From Streptomyces violascens (GTDB taxonomy: Bacteria > Actinomycetota > Actinomycetes > Streptomycetales > Streptomycetaceae), in NCBI RefSeq assembly GCF_014649955.1, contig NZ_BMUA01000004.1, positions 124,001-188,000 of the forward strand: a DNA stretch of 64,000 nucleotides. Reading direction: 5' to 3'. A program made the translations under genes and the position numbers. How positions within the stretch are numbered: the first letter of the stretch is position 1; each line of letters begins with the position of its first letter. Shown in pieces: positions 41,246 through 49,788 of this stretch. Below the pieces are notes generated by a model. The model saw nothing but the letters and a program-made list of their open reading frames with translations, was not told the DNA's origin and made no database searches.

Positions 41246-42064
41246 ATGCGACAGGTCACCCGTAAGGGACTGATCACCATGGCGGCCGCGAGCGGCGTCA
41301 TCGCCATGGGCAGCGGTGCCGCGCACGCCGACTCGGCGGCTCAGGGCAGCGCCACCAACTCGCCGGGCGTGCTGTCCGGCAACACCGTCCAGGTCCCGGT
41401 GCACGTGCCGGTCAACGCGTGCGGCAACACCGTCAACGTGATCGGCGCGCTCAACCCGGCGTTCGCCAACAGCTGTGCCAACAAGGGCGGCGGACACCCG
41501 GGCGGCGGGGCCGTGGCGACCGGCCACACCAGCAACTCGCCCGGTGTGGGCTCCGGCAACACCATCCAGGCGCCCATCGACGCACCCGTGAACCTCTGCG
41601 GGAACAGCCTGAACGTGGTGGGCATCGGCAACCCGGCGTTCGGCAACGACTGCGTCAACGACGAGAGCGGCCGGCAGCAGCACCCCGGGCACCCGGGCCA
41701 TCCCGGCCACCCCGGGCACCCGCAGCACCCCGGCCAGCCCCATCACCCCGGCAAGCCGCACGAGCCGGGCCAGCACAAGCCCTGTCCCCCCGAGCAGCCG
41801 GGTCACCCCCAGCAGCCCGGGCACCCCGGGGTCCCGCAGAACCCGGTCAGCCCGATCGCGCACCAGCCGGCCAAGCCCGCGCAGCCTGCCGCGCCCGTCA
41901 GGCCCGCAGCCCCGGTCATCCAGACCGTGACCGCACCGAAGGCCCCGGCCGCCTCGCTCGCGCACACCGGCTCCGAGGGCATGGGCTTCGCCGCCCCGGC
42001 CGCCGCCGGTCTGGTGCTCGGCGGGGCGGTGCTCTACCGCCGCGGGCGCGCCGCGCAGCGGTAG
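41246..42064 (+). CDS. chpC: Long chaplin with sortase signal (ChpC-like)
   Basis: This is a cell-wall-anchored chaplin of 272 residues. A signal peptide ends near AHA (residue 27). Two chaplin domains follow, residues about 31-79 (Cys59, Cys77) and 92-137 (Cys118, Cys136). Then comes a Pro/His/Gly-rich spacer of PGHP-type repeats (about 145-225) that would span the wall, and the sorting signal LAHTG (238-242) with a hydrophobic helix and an RRGR tail. Long chaplins are held by sortase and help nucleate the short ones. A Cys at position 180 in the spacer is unusual. Its position after chpH supports ChpC rather than ChpA or ChpB. ATG 41246 follows a GGGAAC site. Confidence 0.93.
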   Translation: MRQVTRKGLITMAAASGVIAMGSGAAHADSAAQGSATNSPGVLSGNTVQVPVHVPVNACGNTVNVIGALNPAFANSCANKGGGHPGGGAVATGHTSNSPGVGSGNTIQAPIDAPVNLCGNSLNVVGIGNPAFGNDCVNDESGRQQHPGHPGHPGHPGHPQHPGQPHHPGKPHEPGQHKPCPPEQPGHPQQPGHPGVPQNPVSPIAHQPAKPAQPAAPVRPAAPVIQTVTAPKAPAASLAHTGSEGMGFAAPAAAGLVLGGAVLYRRGRAAQR

Positions 42065-42083
42065 CGGTCACGCACGAGCTGTC

Positions 42084-42127
42084 ATGACGGAGCGGGCCCC
42101 GCACCTGTGCGGGGCCCGCTCCGTCAT
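42084..42127. terminator. Bidirectional terminator between chpC and the DUF5703 gene
   Basis: Perfect 20-bp arms (42084-42103 and 42108-42127) with a 4-nt loop lie 19 nt after chpC and 10 nt before the end of the convergent DUF5703 gene. Confidence 0.9.
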
Positions 42128-42137
42128 CACCGCGGGC

Positions 42138-42326
42138 TCACCATGTGGCCCGCACCTGGCGGATGATCCGCCTGCGCAGCCGCACTCTGCGGCTGCCGTC
42201 CCGGCGCAGACTCAGTCGGTCCAACTCCCAGTGTCCGTACTCGGCATGGTCGGTCAGCAGGCGTGTCGCCTCCTTGCGGGACACCCCGCGCGGGACGTAC
42301 ACGTCGACAAATTCGTATTCCGGCAT
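42138..42326 (-). CDS. DUF5703 family small protein
   Basis: This is a 62-residue basic protein, MPEYEFVDVYVPRGVSRKEA at the start and a run of Arg/Lys near the end (RRVRLRRRIIRQVR). Aromatic and charged residues recall a small beta-alpha RNA- or partner-binding protein. The gene is found downstream of chaplin genes in streptomycetes, as I recall. No function is known. ATG 42326 is divergent from the next gene with a 47-nt gap. Confidence 0.8.
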   Translation of the reverse strand: MPEYEFVDVYVPRGVSRKEATRLLTDHAEYGHWELDRLSLRRDGSRRVRLRRRIIRQVRATW

Positions 42327-42373
42327 CGCATCTATTGTGCGGGCAGAGGCCCGGTACGGATAGCGTCTGCACT

Positions 42374-43048
42374 ATGTCTGATGCTGCGCAGCCCACCGCT
42401 GCCGAGGTACGTGCCGCCGCCGAGGCGGTCAAAGCCGCGCTGGACCGTCACCTCGATGCGGTCGAACGCCGCACGGGGGACGACGATCCCGACGTGTACG
42501 AGGCGTTCAACGCGCTCGCGGCGGCCGCCGAGGCGTACGACGAGCGGCTCTACGACCGCTACGACGAGGTGACCCCCTTCGAGATCCCCGGCGCCGACGA
42601 CTCCCTGCCGCCCTACGCGGGCCCCGAGGAACCCAACGCCCTCAGCGTCCTCATCCGGCGCGACTACGCCGTGGCCGAGCCCCAGCGACTGCTCGCCCAG
42701 GCGCAGCGGATCACCGATCTCGACCCCGAGGCGGAGGAGCCGGACGAGGGCGAGCGCACTGCGCCGGTCGTCGGCAGCAGCATCCACGCCGCCCTCGGCG
42801 TGCTCTTCGGCGAGTACGAACCAGACGAAATCGCCTCCCGGCACAAGGAGTTCGGCCTGGAGGAGGGCGATTCCACGCTGTGGGTGTCGGCCGCCGACGA
42901 GCTCCCGGAGCCGGGCGAGTGGCTGAGCACGCCGTTCGACCACGCCGACCCGCAGCGCGTGGTGTGCCGCTTCGACGTGAGCGCCGTGTTCGACGAGGAG
43001 GAGCTGGAGGACGACCTCGACGAGGAGGACCTCCGGCCGGCCCCCTGA
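42374..43048 (+). CDS. Hypothetical acidic protein
   Basis: This is a 224-residue, very acidic, soluble protein with no recognised domain. The N-terminus is a helical segment (AAEVRAAAEAVKAALDRHLD), then a Tyr/Asp-rich part (AYDERLYDRYDEVTPFEIP), and the tail is a run of Asp/Glu (DEEELEDDLDEEDL). It is conserved in this place near chpC in streptomycetes, from memory. No ribosome binding site precedes ATG 42374; TTGTGC (42335-42340) and GATAGC (42359-42364) at 18-nt spacing would put the transcription start at the ATG, so the mRNA may be leaderless. It ends in a strong terminator. Confidence 0.75.
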   Translation: MSDAAQPTAAEVRAAAEAVKAALDRHLDAVERRTGDDDPDVYEAFNALAAAAEAYDERLYDRYDEVTPFEIPGADDSLPPYAGPEEPNALSVLIRRDYAVAEPQRLLAQAQRITDLDPEAEEPDEGERTAPVVGSSIHAALGVLFGEYEPDEIASRHKEFGLEEGDSTLWVSAADELPEPGEWLSTPFDHADPQRVVCRFDVSAVFDEEELEDDLDEEDLRPAP

Positions 43049-43066
43049 CCGGGCTGCCGCAGGGCA

Positions 43067-43104
43067 GAGGCCGCGCACCCCTCGCGTAGGGGGTGCGCGG
43101 CCTC
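43067..43104. terminator. Bidirectional terminator
   Basis: Perfect 15-bp arms GAGGCCGCGCACCCC (43067-43081) and its complement (43090-43104) lie between the acidic hypothetical and the end of the convergent RecD-like gene. Confidence 0.88.
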
Positions 43105-43120
43105 CGCCATGGGCGACGTA

Positions 43121-45481
43121 CTACTCGGCGGTCTTCAGGAGGCCGTGCAGCAGCGGGGCCAGGCGGGTCGTGCGCGGCGCCGGGAGGATCTCCGCGACGG
43201 CCCGGGGAAGTGCCTGGTCCACGCCGTGGACGACGGACAGGTGCCGCTCCGCGCGGCCGAATGCCGTATAGACCCAGGCCCGGTTGAGCCCCTGCGCCGC
43301 GTCTCCCGGGAGCACCGCGACCACCGCCGGCCAGCGCATCCCGACCGCCTGGTGGGCGGTCAGCGCCCAGCCGTGCCGCAGCGCGGACTCGACCCGCTCC
43401 TTCGGTACGAGCACGGGGGTGCCCGCGCAGTCGATCCGCAGGCCCTCCGCGTCCGCCCCGACGACCGTGCCGATCATGGTGCGGCCCGGGACCTCGGCGT
43501 ACGCCACCTTGTCGGACGGGTCGAAGCCGCCGAAGCGGCCGGGGCCGGGGTTGAGGCGCTGCTTCAGGGCCGCGTTCAGCGCGCGGGTGCCCGCCGAGCC
43601 GCCGTGGCCCACCGTGATCACTTGGGTCTGTTCCGGCGGGATTCCGATCGCCCGGGGGATCGAGTCGGCGAGGAGCTGCACGCAGCGGTGCACGGCCTCG
43701 CCCGCGTCCCGCACCGGGACGATCACGACTTCCTTGCCGGGGGCCTCGACCTGGTTCAGCTCGCCGATGCCGATGCCCGAGACCAGCTCGCCGACCGGCC
43801 CCGGGTCGGGCAGCCTCGATGCCACCACCGGGCAGACCCGGGCGGCCAGCAGGTCGTGGAAGACCAGGCCCGCGCCCGCCGTGCCGAGCACCCCGGGGTC
43901 CCCGCTCAGGACGAGCCGGCAGCCGTCGGGCAGCGACTCCACCAGCATGGCCGCGGTCTCCACGTCGAGCTGTGTCGCGTCCTGCACCACCAGGACGTCG
44001 AGGGCGAGCGCCCCGTCCGCGTCCCGGCCCGGGCCCTCGCCGGACAGCAGGCCGGCGACGGTGAACGCGGCCAGCGGGCCCGCCAGCTGGGCCAGCCGGC
44101 GCTGCCCGTCGGCGGCGTGTGCGGCGCCCGCGGCACGCAGTCCGGCCGCCGCTGCCGCCGTCACCACCGCCGCCGACTCGGCGCGCGCGGCCTCGCCGCC
44201 GGTGTGCGCCACCAGGCCGCTGCCCGCGACCGCGCGGACCAGCTCGCCGCCCTCCGGCCACACCGAACCGTCGTCCCGCACCGGCGAGTTGAGCAGCCGG
44301 GCGAGCCCGTCGGCCAGGCTCTCCTCGGCCAGGGCGTACCGGTCGAGCCCGAGCAGCACCTCGACCGGCTCGGCCGTCTCTTCGGCGTTGCCCTCGGCAT
44401 CCTCGGCGTCCTCGGAGGGGCGCGGCTCGTCCGCCAGGCCGTCCTGGAAGACCAGCACCACGCCCTCGGCGATGGCCTGCTGCACCGCCTCGTCCGGATC
44501 GGGTACGGAGCGCGCGGCCAGTGCCTTGCGCACGTCGTCGGCCGCCAGGGCCGTATGCCCCTGCACCGCGGCCTGTTCGAGGATCCAGCCGACCAGCGCG
44601 GCCGCCCTGCGTTCGTCGTCCGGCCGGCACTCGGCGCCGAGCAGCGCCCGGGCGAAGCCGTCGGCCTGCTCGGGCCGCACCCCGGGAACCGCGAGGAGCT
44701 GCCAGGGGTCCGCACCGAGCCGCTCGGCCGCCTGCTCGCCGAGGGCGCCGGTGACCTGGGCGGCCAGTGCCTCGGGCGCGCCACCCCGGGTCAGCACGGC
44801 CCGTACGGCGGCGAGGGCGTCGGCCGAAGTGGGGGGCGCCTGGGCGGGCTCGGGCGCCCTGGGGCGTACCGGAGCGGACTGCTGGGCGGGGGCGGGTCTG
44901 CGGGGGGCGGGGGTCGGGCCGCCGAAGAACGCGGCGCCCGACTTCTCGCCGCTCTCCACGGCCCGTACGGCGGCGAGGAGGTCGGCCGCCTGCCCGCTCA
45001 GCTTGGTGCCGGCCGGGATCGGCGCCTCCTTCTCCGCCTTGCGCTGCTCGATCCTGGCCCGCAGCTCCCGCTGAGCCGCGAGCTCGGCGGCGGCCTCGGA
45101 GACCACGGGGGCCTCGGCATCGGCGGCCTCGGAACCGGCGGCGGATCCGGGCTCCTCGGCGGTTGCCTCGGAGGGCCCGGACTCCTCCTCGGCGGTTGCG
45201 TCGGCGGTCCCGGTCTCGCCGTCGGGCCGGGCATCCTCGGCCGCTGCCTCGGGTTCCGCTCCGGGCTCTGAGGGGGCGTTCGCGTCGGGCGTCTCGGAGT
45301 CGCCAGGGGATTGCGGCTCGGGCTCACCGGCGCTCGCCATCGCGGAGCCGCCCCCGCCGTCCGCGCCATCCACCGCAGGGTCGCCGGCGGCGATGCCCTC
45401 CGCGGGCTCGGGCGCCACCTCCGCCTCGGCGGATTCGTCGGCCGTGGGTCCAGGGGCCGAGCCCTGGGGAAGCGCAGTCAC
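43121..45481 (-). CDS. RecD2-like helicase relative with helix-hairpin-helix, degenerate P-loop
   Basis: This 786-residue protein has a long acidic, Ala/Pro-rich N-terminal region (1-215), HhH-like helices (about 222-285: LLAVPGVRPEQADGFARALLG) and a C-terminal helicase-like part. Helicase landmarks are recognisable but altered. Where RecD2 has the Walker A GGPGTGKT, this reads LVAHTGGEAARAE (423-435). Walker B is VVQDATQLD (498-506) instead of V-D-E-A-S. LVLSGDPGVLGTAGAG and the late ALTAHQAVGM and VYTAFGRAERHL match RecD motifs. ATP hydrolysis thus seems lost, and a structural or DNA-binding role is likely. The GTG start overlaps the stop of the reductase gene upstream, so the two are coupled. 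Confidence 0.82.
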   Translation of the reverse strand: MTALPQGSAPGPTADESAEAEVAPEPAEGIAAGDPAVDGADGGGGSAMASAGEPEPQSPGDSETPDANAPSEPGAEPEAAAEDARPDGETGTADATAEEESGPSEATAEEPGSAAGSEAADAEAPVVSEAAAELAAQRELRARIEQRKAEKEAPIPAGTKLSGQAADLLAAVRAVESGEKSGAAFFGGPTPAPRRPAPAQQSAPVRPRAPEPAQAPPTSADALAAVRAVLTRGGAPEALAAQVTGALGEQAAERLGADPWQLLAVPGVRPEQADGFARALLGAECRPDDERRAAALVGWILEQAAVQGHTALAADDVRKALAARSVPDPDEAVQQAIAEGVVLVFQDGLADEPRPSEDAEDAEGNAEETAEPVEVLLGLDRYALAEESLADGLARLLNSPVRDDGSVWPEGGELVRAVAGSGLVAHTGGEAARAESAAVVTAAAAAGLRAAGAAHAADGQRRLAQLAGPLAAFTVAGLLSGEGPGRDADGALALDVLVVQDATQLDVETAAMLVESLPDGCRLVLSGDPGVLGTAGAGLVFHDLLAARVCPVVASRLPDPGPVGELVSGIGIGELNQVEAPGKEVVIVPVRDAGEAVHRCVQLLADSIPRAIGIPPEQTQVITVGHGGSAGTRALNAALKQRLNPGPGRFGGFDPSDKVAYAEVPGRTMIGTVVGADAEGLRIDCAGTPVLVPKERVESALRHGWALTAHQAVGMRWPAVVAVLPGDAAQGLNRAWVYTAFGRAERHLSVVHGVDQALPRAVAEILPAPRTTRLAPLLHGLLKTAE

Positions 45482-46461
45482 AGCGTGCTCCAGTCCTGAT
45501 CGGGATAGCGGTGCACGGGCGCCGACACATCGTCGAGCGCCTGGCAGATCTCGTCAGGAAGACTAAGGGCCTCCACTGACAATGCGGCCGCGAGCTGCTG
45601 CGCGTTGCGCGCGCCGACGATCGGCGCCACCACTCCCGGACGGTCCCTCACCCAGGCCAGCGCCACCTGAAGGGGTGTCGCGGCGAGTCCGTCGGCTGCT
45701 ATGGAGACGGCGTCGACGATCCGGCTCGCCGCCTCGTCGAGGTAGGGGGCGACGAACGCCGAGAGCCCCTCGGACGCGCCGCGCGAGTCCGCCGGCATCC
45801 CGTGCCGGTACTTCCCGGTCAGCACGCCCCGGCCCAGCGGCGACGAGGGCAGCAGGCCGACCCCCAGGTCCAGGGCGGCCGGAAGGACCTCGCGCTCCAC
45901 CCCGCGCTGGAGCAGCGAGTACTCCATCTGGGTGCTGGCGAGCCGGGTGCGTACCCCGGGCGCGGCGAGCTGCCAGGTCGCGGCCTTGGCGAGCTGCCAG
46001 CCGCTGAAGTTGGAGATGCCCGCATAGCGCGCCCGCCCGCTGCTGACCGCGATGTCGAGGGCCTGGAGGGTCTCCTCCAGCGGCGTCTCGCAGTCGAAGG
46101 CATGGACCTGCCAGAGGTCTACGTAGTCGGTTCCCAGGCGCTCAAGTGACGCGTCGAGGGCGCCCAGGAGATGGCCGCGCGAGCCGTCGAAGCGGCGGTC
46201 GGGGTCGGGCACGCTGCCCGCCTTGGTCGCGATCACCAGGTCCCGGCGCGGCGCGAGCCGCTCCGTCAGCTGCCCGAGCAGATACTCCGCGTCCCCGCCG
46301 CCGTACACGTCCGCCGTGTCGATCAGCGTGCCGCCCGACTCCCAGAACGCCTTGAGGAGTTCGGCGGCATCCTGCTCGCCGACGTCCCGGCCCCATGTCA
46401 GGGTGCCGAGCCCGATCCGGGATACGCGCAGGCCCGTGCGGCCGAGATGCCTCTGCTCCAT
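45478..46461 (-). CDS. Aldo/keto reductase
   Basis: This 327-residue (alpha/beta)8 NADPH-dependent reductase has the AKR tetrad in LIDTADVYGGGDAE (Asp, Tyr), LVIATKAGS (Lys) and LWQVHAFD (His), with APIVGARNAQQL for the cofactor. It resembles the YajO/voltage-channel-beta-like AKR group of broad, uncertain substrates. ATG 46461 is chosen because homology begins there; an in-frame extension to 46512 lacks a ribosome binding site. The RecD-like gene begins within its stop (GTGA overlap at 45478-45481). Any functional tie between the two is not apparent. Confidence 0.87.
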   Translation of the reverse strand: MEQRHLGRTGLRVSRIGLGTLTWGRDVGEQDAAELLKAFWESGGTLIDTADVYGGGDAEYLLGQLTERLAPRRDLVIATKAGSVPDPDRRFDGSRGHLLGALDASLERLGTDYVDLWQVHAFDCETPLEETLQALDIAVSSGRARYAGISNFSGWQLAKAATWQLAAPGVRTRLASTQMEYSLLQRGVEREVLPAALDLGVGLLPSSPLGRGVLTGKYRHGMPADSRGASEGLSAFVAPYLDEAASRIVDAVSIAADGLAATPLQVALAWVRDRPGVVAPIVGARNAQQLAAALSVEALSLPDEICQALDDVSAPVHRYPDQDWSTL

Positions 46462-46543
46462 GGGCGCTGAGATTACTGGCCAAGGGCCCACGGGGAGAGA
46501 GCCTGTGGACAACTCCGCCCTGCCGCATCGCGCCCACGCGCGC

Positions 46544-46610
46544 TAGAGTCCCCGGCACAGGAACGTTACTCATCAGTAAGACGCGAGAACGGACGCGTGG
46601 GTACGCGTCC
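46544..46610 (+). promoter_or_regulatory. Promoter and leader inverted repeats of the LLM oxidoreductase gene
   Basis: A consensus-like -10 TAGAGT lies at 46544-46549 with TGCCGC at 46521-46526 (17-nt spacing). The leader of about 77 nt then holds TTACT-CATC-AGTAA (46566-46579) and the perfect GGACGCGT-GGGT-ACGCGTCC (46591-46610), which ends 12 nt before the AAGGGG ribosome binding site. Confidence 0.55.
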
Positions 46611-46632
46611 CGACGAGTAAGGGGATTCGGCC

Positions 46633-47688
46633 ATGCGGCTCGGCATCAACCTCGGCTACTGGGGCGCGGGAATGGACGGCGACAACCTTGCCGTCGCCAA
46701 GGAGGCGGACAAGCTCGGCTACGACGTCTGCTGGGCGGCCGAGGCCTACGGCTCGGACGCGCCTACCGTCCTCGCCTGGGTCGCGGCCCAGACCGAGCGC
46801 ATCGACGTGGGCTCCGCGATCCTCCAGATCCCGGCCCGCCAGCCCGCCATGACCGCGATGACGGCCGCCACCCTCGACTCCCTCTCCGGTGGCCGCTTCC
46901 GCCTGGGCCTCGGCGTCTCGGGACCGCAGGTCTCCGAGGGCTGGTACGGCGTCAAGTTCGACAAGCCGCTCGCCCGCACCCGGGAGTACGTCGAGATCGT
47001 CCGCAAGGCGATGACGCGGGAGCGGCTCTCCTACGAGGGCGAGCACTGGACGCTGCCGCTGCCCGGCGGCCCCGGCAAGCCCATCAAGCTGACCGTGCAC
47101 CCCGAGCGCGAGCACATCCCGCTCTACATCGCCGCGATCGGTCCCAAGAACCTGGAGCAGACGGGCGAGATCGCCGACGGCGCGCTGCTGATCTTCCCGG
47201 CCGCCGAGCACATCGAGGCCACCGCGATCTCCCACATCCGCGCGGGCCGCGAGAAGGCCGGCCTGACCATGGACGGCTTCGACGTCTGCCCGACGCTGCC
47301 GATCTCGCTGGGTGCCGACGCGGACGTCCCCGCACTCGCCGACATGTTCCGCCCGTACACCGCGCTGTACGTCGGCGGCATGGGCAGCCGCAAGCAGAAC
47401 TTCTACAACCAGCTCGCCCAGCGCATGGGGTACGAGAAGGAGGCCGCCGAGATCCAGGACAAGTACCTGTCCGGCGACAAGGCGGGCGCGGGCGCCGCGG
47501 TGCCGCAGCAGCTCATCGACTCGACCACGCTGCTCGGCTCGGTCGAGCGGATCGCCGACCGGATGCAGGCGTACGCGGCCTCCGGCGTCACCACGCTGAC
47601 CCTGGCCCCGGCCGGCTTCACGCTCGACGAACGGCTCGCCTCGCTGCGCGCGGGCACCGAGGCGCTGGAGCGCGCGGGCCTCGCGTAG
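46633..47688 (+). CDS. LLM class F420-dependent oxidoreductase
   Basis: This luciferase-like monooxygenase-fold enzyme of 351 residues uses coenzyme F420 as hydride carrier. The N-terminal strand MRLGINLGYWGAGMD, VCWAAEAYGSDAPTVLAWVA, the active-site SAILQIPARQPAMTAMTAATLD and LGLGVSGPQVSEGWYGVKFD are typical for the Rv-type LLM class F420 group (compare Rv3520c). TIAAIGPKN-like YIAAIGPKNLEQTGE lies in the middle. AAGGGG precedes ATG 46633. It is alone in its direction, with an IR-rich leader. The substrate is unknown; the group includes hydroxymycolate and other dehydrogenases. Confidence 0.9.
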   Translation: MRLGINLGYWGAGMDGDNLAVAKEADKLGYDVCWAAEAYGSDAPTVLAWVAAQTERIDVGSAILQIPARQPAMTAMTAATLDSLSGGRFRLGLGVSGPQVSEGWYGVKFDKPLARTREYVEIVRKAMTRERLSYEGEHWTLPLPGGPGKPIKLTVHPEREHIPLYIAAIGPKNLEQTGEIADGALLIFPAAEHIEATAISHIRAGREKAGLTMDGFDVCPTLPISLGADADVPALADMFRPYTALYVGGMGSRKQNFYNQLAQRMGYEKEAAEIQDKYLSGDKAGAGAAVPQQLIDSTTLLGSVERIADRMQAYAASGVTTLTLAPAGFTLDERLASLRAGTEALERAGLA

Positions 47689-47692
47689 GGAA

Positions 47693-47731
47693 CGTCCCAG
47701 GGGATCCGTCCAGGAGATCGTCCCAGGGGAT
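47693..47731. repeat. Three tandem 13-bp units
   Basis: CGTCCCAGGGGAT, CCGTCCAGGAGAT and CGTCCCAGGGGAT stand head to tail; the outer two are identical and the middle differs in a few bases. They begin 4 nt after the LLM stop. An imperfect 13-bp stem with 14-nt loop follows at 47741-47780. The rest of the 255-bp gap holds only the next gene's ribosome binding site. Confidence 0.7.
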
Positions 47732-47943
47732 TGTCTCTGCGGCCGTGGTGGGGGCTCGGGGGGTCTTCCCCGCCACGGCCGTCATGTCTGACAACGCCCC
47801 GACACGCCGCCCGGTTACGGCGATGTGGGCACCGCACATTCCTTCGTTCGGCCCAGTGGAGCCCGACCCCCTGTTGCCGCCGGTGGTTCGCCGCATTTGA
47901 CTCGGTTTCGCATGGTCACTGTGCGCACCCCGGAGGTACGGCG

Positions 47944-48732
47944 ATGCTCTCGGCCAAGAGTCTGTTCCAGGAGATCCTCGACCACGACGAGTCGTTCCGG
48001 CTCTTCTGCTCCATAGCGGCCAGCGGCGAGTCCCAGGGCGGCTGGGAGAACGGCCGGATCGCCTCCCTCCTGCCCCAGAGCTGCCGCGACCTCGCCCCCA
48101 AGGTCGCCCGGCACGGCGCCGACGAGGACAAGCACGGACGGATCTTCAACGCGCTGCTGAAGAGGCGCTGCCTGAGCCCCGTCGACGTACCGCCCGACAC
48201 CGACTACACGATGCTGCTCGAACAGCACGGCATCGGGCTCGGTCACGAACAGCTCCGGGGCGAGGCGCCGCTCACCGAACAGGACGTCGTCGTCTACCTC
48301 GCCCACAGCCGGGTCACCGAACAGCGCGCCTCCGAACAGATGGCACTCCTGCGCAGACACTTCGGCTCGGACCCCGACATCGGCCGGGCGGTGCGGATGA
48401 TCTCCGACGACGAGGACAACCACCTGGCGTACTGCCACGAGGAGTTGCTGCGCCTGGCCCGGGCCGGACACGGCCCCGTGATCCAGCGCGTACTGCGCGA
48501 GTGCGCGCTCGCCGAGATCCGCGTGTACCGCGATGTCAGCCTCGCAGTGATGGCTCACATGGGACGGATCCTCGCCTGGCCGCGCACCAAGGCGGCGGTC
48601 CTCGCGGCGGGCATCCACGCGGTGTACGCCTACGAACGGCTCGGCGGGTGGCGGCGGATGGTCAGCCTCACCATGCCCGAGCGGCGCGACGCCCTTGGCG
48701 GCCCCGCCGTCCCCGCACCGGGATTCGCCTGA
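47944..48732 (+). CDS. Ferritin-like (diiron) domain protein
   Basis: This 262-residue four-helix-bundle protein carries metal-ligand patterns: Glu-X2-His in DEDKHGRIFN and again in DDEDNHLAYCHEELL, with Glu residues in TEQRASEQMALL as bridging candidates. This suggests a ferritin-like or rubrerythrin-like diiron centre. No transmembrane helix was seen except a modest Ala-rich stretch near the C-terminus (KAAVLAAGIHAVYAYERL). GGAGGTACGGCG precedes ATG 47944. It converges with corA, 1 nt between stops. It may handle iron or oxidise a substrate; the function is unknown. Confidence 0.78.
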   Translation: MLSAKSLFQEILDHDESFRLFCSIAASGESQGGWENGRIASLLPQSCRDLAPKVARHGADEDKHGRIFNALLKRRCLSPVDVPPDTDYTMLLEQHGIGLGHEQLRGEAPLTEQDVVVYLAHSRVTEQRASEQMALLRRHFGSDPDIGRAVRMISDDEDNHLAYCHEELLRLARAGHGPVIQRVLRECALAEIRVYRDVSLAVMAHMGRILAWPRTKAAVLAAGIHAVYAYERLGGWRRMVSLTMPERRDALGGPAVPAPGFA

Positions 48733-48733
48733 G

Positions 48734-49720
48734 CTACAGCCAGCCCCGGCGCTTGAACAGCCGGTACAGGGAGATTTCGAGCACCACCATCAGGAGGATC
48801 ACCGCCGGGTAGCCCCACCACCAGTGGAGCTCCGGCATGTGGTCGAAGTTCATGCCGTAGACGCCGGCCACCATCGTGGGAACCGCCGCCATCGCCGCCC
48901 ACGCCGAGATCTTCCGCATGTCGTCGTTCTGGCGGACGCTCACCTGGGCGAGATGGGCCGAGAGGATGTCGGAGAGCAGCCGGTCCAGGCCCTCCACCGC
49001 CTCGTTGGTCTTCATCAGGTGGTCGTCCACATCGCGGAAGAACGGCTGCGACTTGGCGTTCACGAACGGCACGCCCGCGCTCGCGAGGCGCTGCACGGGC
49101 TGCGCGAGCGGGCCGGTCGCCCGGCGGAACTCCAGGAGCTGCCGCTTGAAGGTGTAGATCCGCGAGGCCGTGTTCTTGGTGTCGCCGCCACCCGTCGGCG
49201 AGAAGATCTGCGCCTCCAGCTCCTCCAGGTCGGTCTGGAGCTCCGCCGCCACCTCCGTGTAGTGGTCGACGACCGCGTCGCTCACCGCGTACAGGACCGT
49301 CGTCGGCCCGTGCTTGAGGAGCTCCGGCTCTGCCTCCAGCCTGCGCCGCACCGCCTTGAGCGGGGCGCCCTCGCCGTGCCGGACGCTCACCACGAAGCAG
49401 TCGCCCACGAAGAGCATCAGCTCGCCGGAGGTCACGGTGTCGCCGTGCGGCTCGTACACCACCGGCTTCAGGACCATGAACAGCGAGTCGTCGTAGACCT
49501 CCAGCTTCGGCCGCTGATGCGCCTTCAGGGCATCCTCCACGGCCAGCCTGTGCAGTCCGAACTCGCTGCTGACCAGGTCGAATTCCTCCTCCGTCGGCTC
49601 GTAGAGGCCGAGCCACAGGAAGCTGTCGCCGATGGAGCGCGCCTGGTCGAGGGCGTCCGAGAAGTCCCTCGGGCCCTCGGTGCGGCGCCCCTCGCGGTAG
49701 ATGGCACAGTCGACGATCAT
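48734..49720 (-). CDS. corA: Magnesium/cobalt transporter CorA family
   Basis: This pentameric Mg2+ (Co2+) channel protein of the CorA family has 328 residues. The long N-terminal cytoplasmic domain has the helical stretch ELQTDLEELEAQIFSPTG, and two C-terminal helices follow, the first ending in the signature YGMNF (GMN selectivity loop). The tail is basic (KRRGWL). ATG 49720 gives M-I-V-D-C-A-I-Y-R; another ATG at 49729 lies 3 nt after AAGGGA, which is too close, so 49720 is preferred although spacing is 11. It is divergent from the phosphomutase gene. Confidence 0.92.
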   Translation of the reverse strand: MIVDCAIYREGRRTEGPRDFSDALDQARSIGDSFLWLGLYEPTEEEFDLVSSEFGLHRLAVEDALKAHQRPKLEVYDDSLFMVLKPVVYEPHGDTVTSGELMLFVGDCFVVSVRHGEGAPLKAVRRRLEAEPELLKHGPTTVLYAVSDAVVDHYTEVAAELQTDLEELEAQIFSPTGGGDTKNTASRIYTFKRQLLEFRRATGPLAQPVQRLASAGVPFVNAKSQPFFRDVDDHLMKTNEAVEGLDRLLSDILSAHLAQVSVRQNDDMRKISAWAAMAAVPTMVAGVYGMNFDHMPELHWWWGYPAVILLMVVLEISLYRLFKRRGWL

Positions 49721-49788
49721 TGCGGGCATTGTCCCTTGATCGGGAGCCGCCCGCACCCGAGGGCGGCCGCACGCCTAGGCTGGCGCAC

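Noticed and set aside
41680..41800. Short periodic repeats that might be taken for a CRISPR array
   Set aside because: They are in-frame codons for PGHP-type repeats in the chaplin wall-spanning region; there are no equal spacers and no cas genes.
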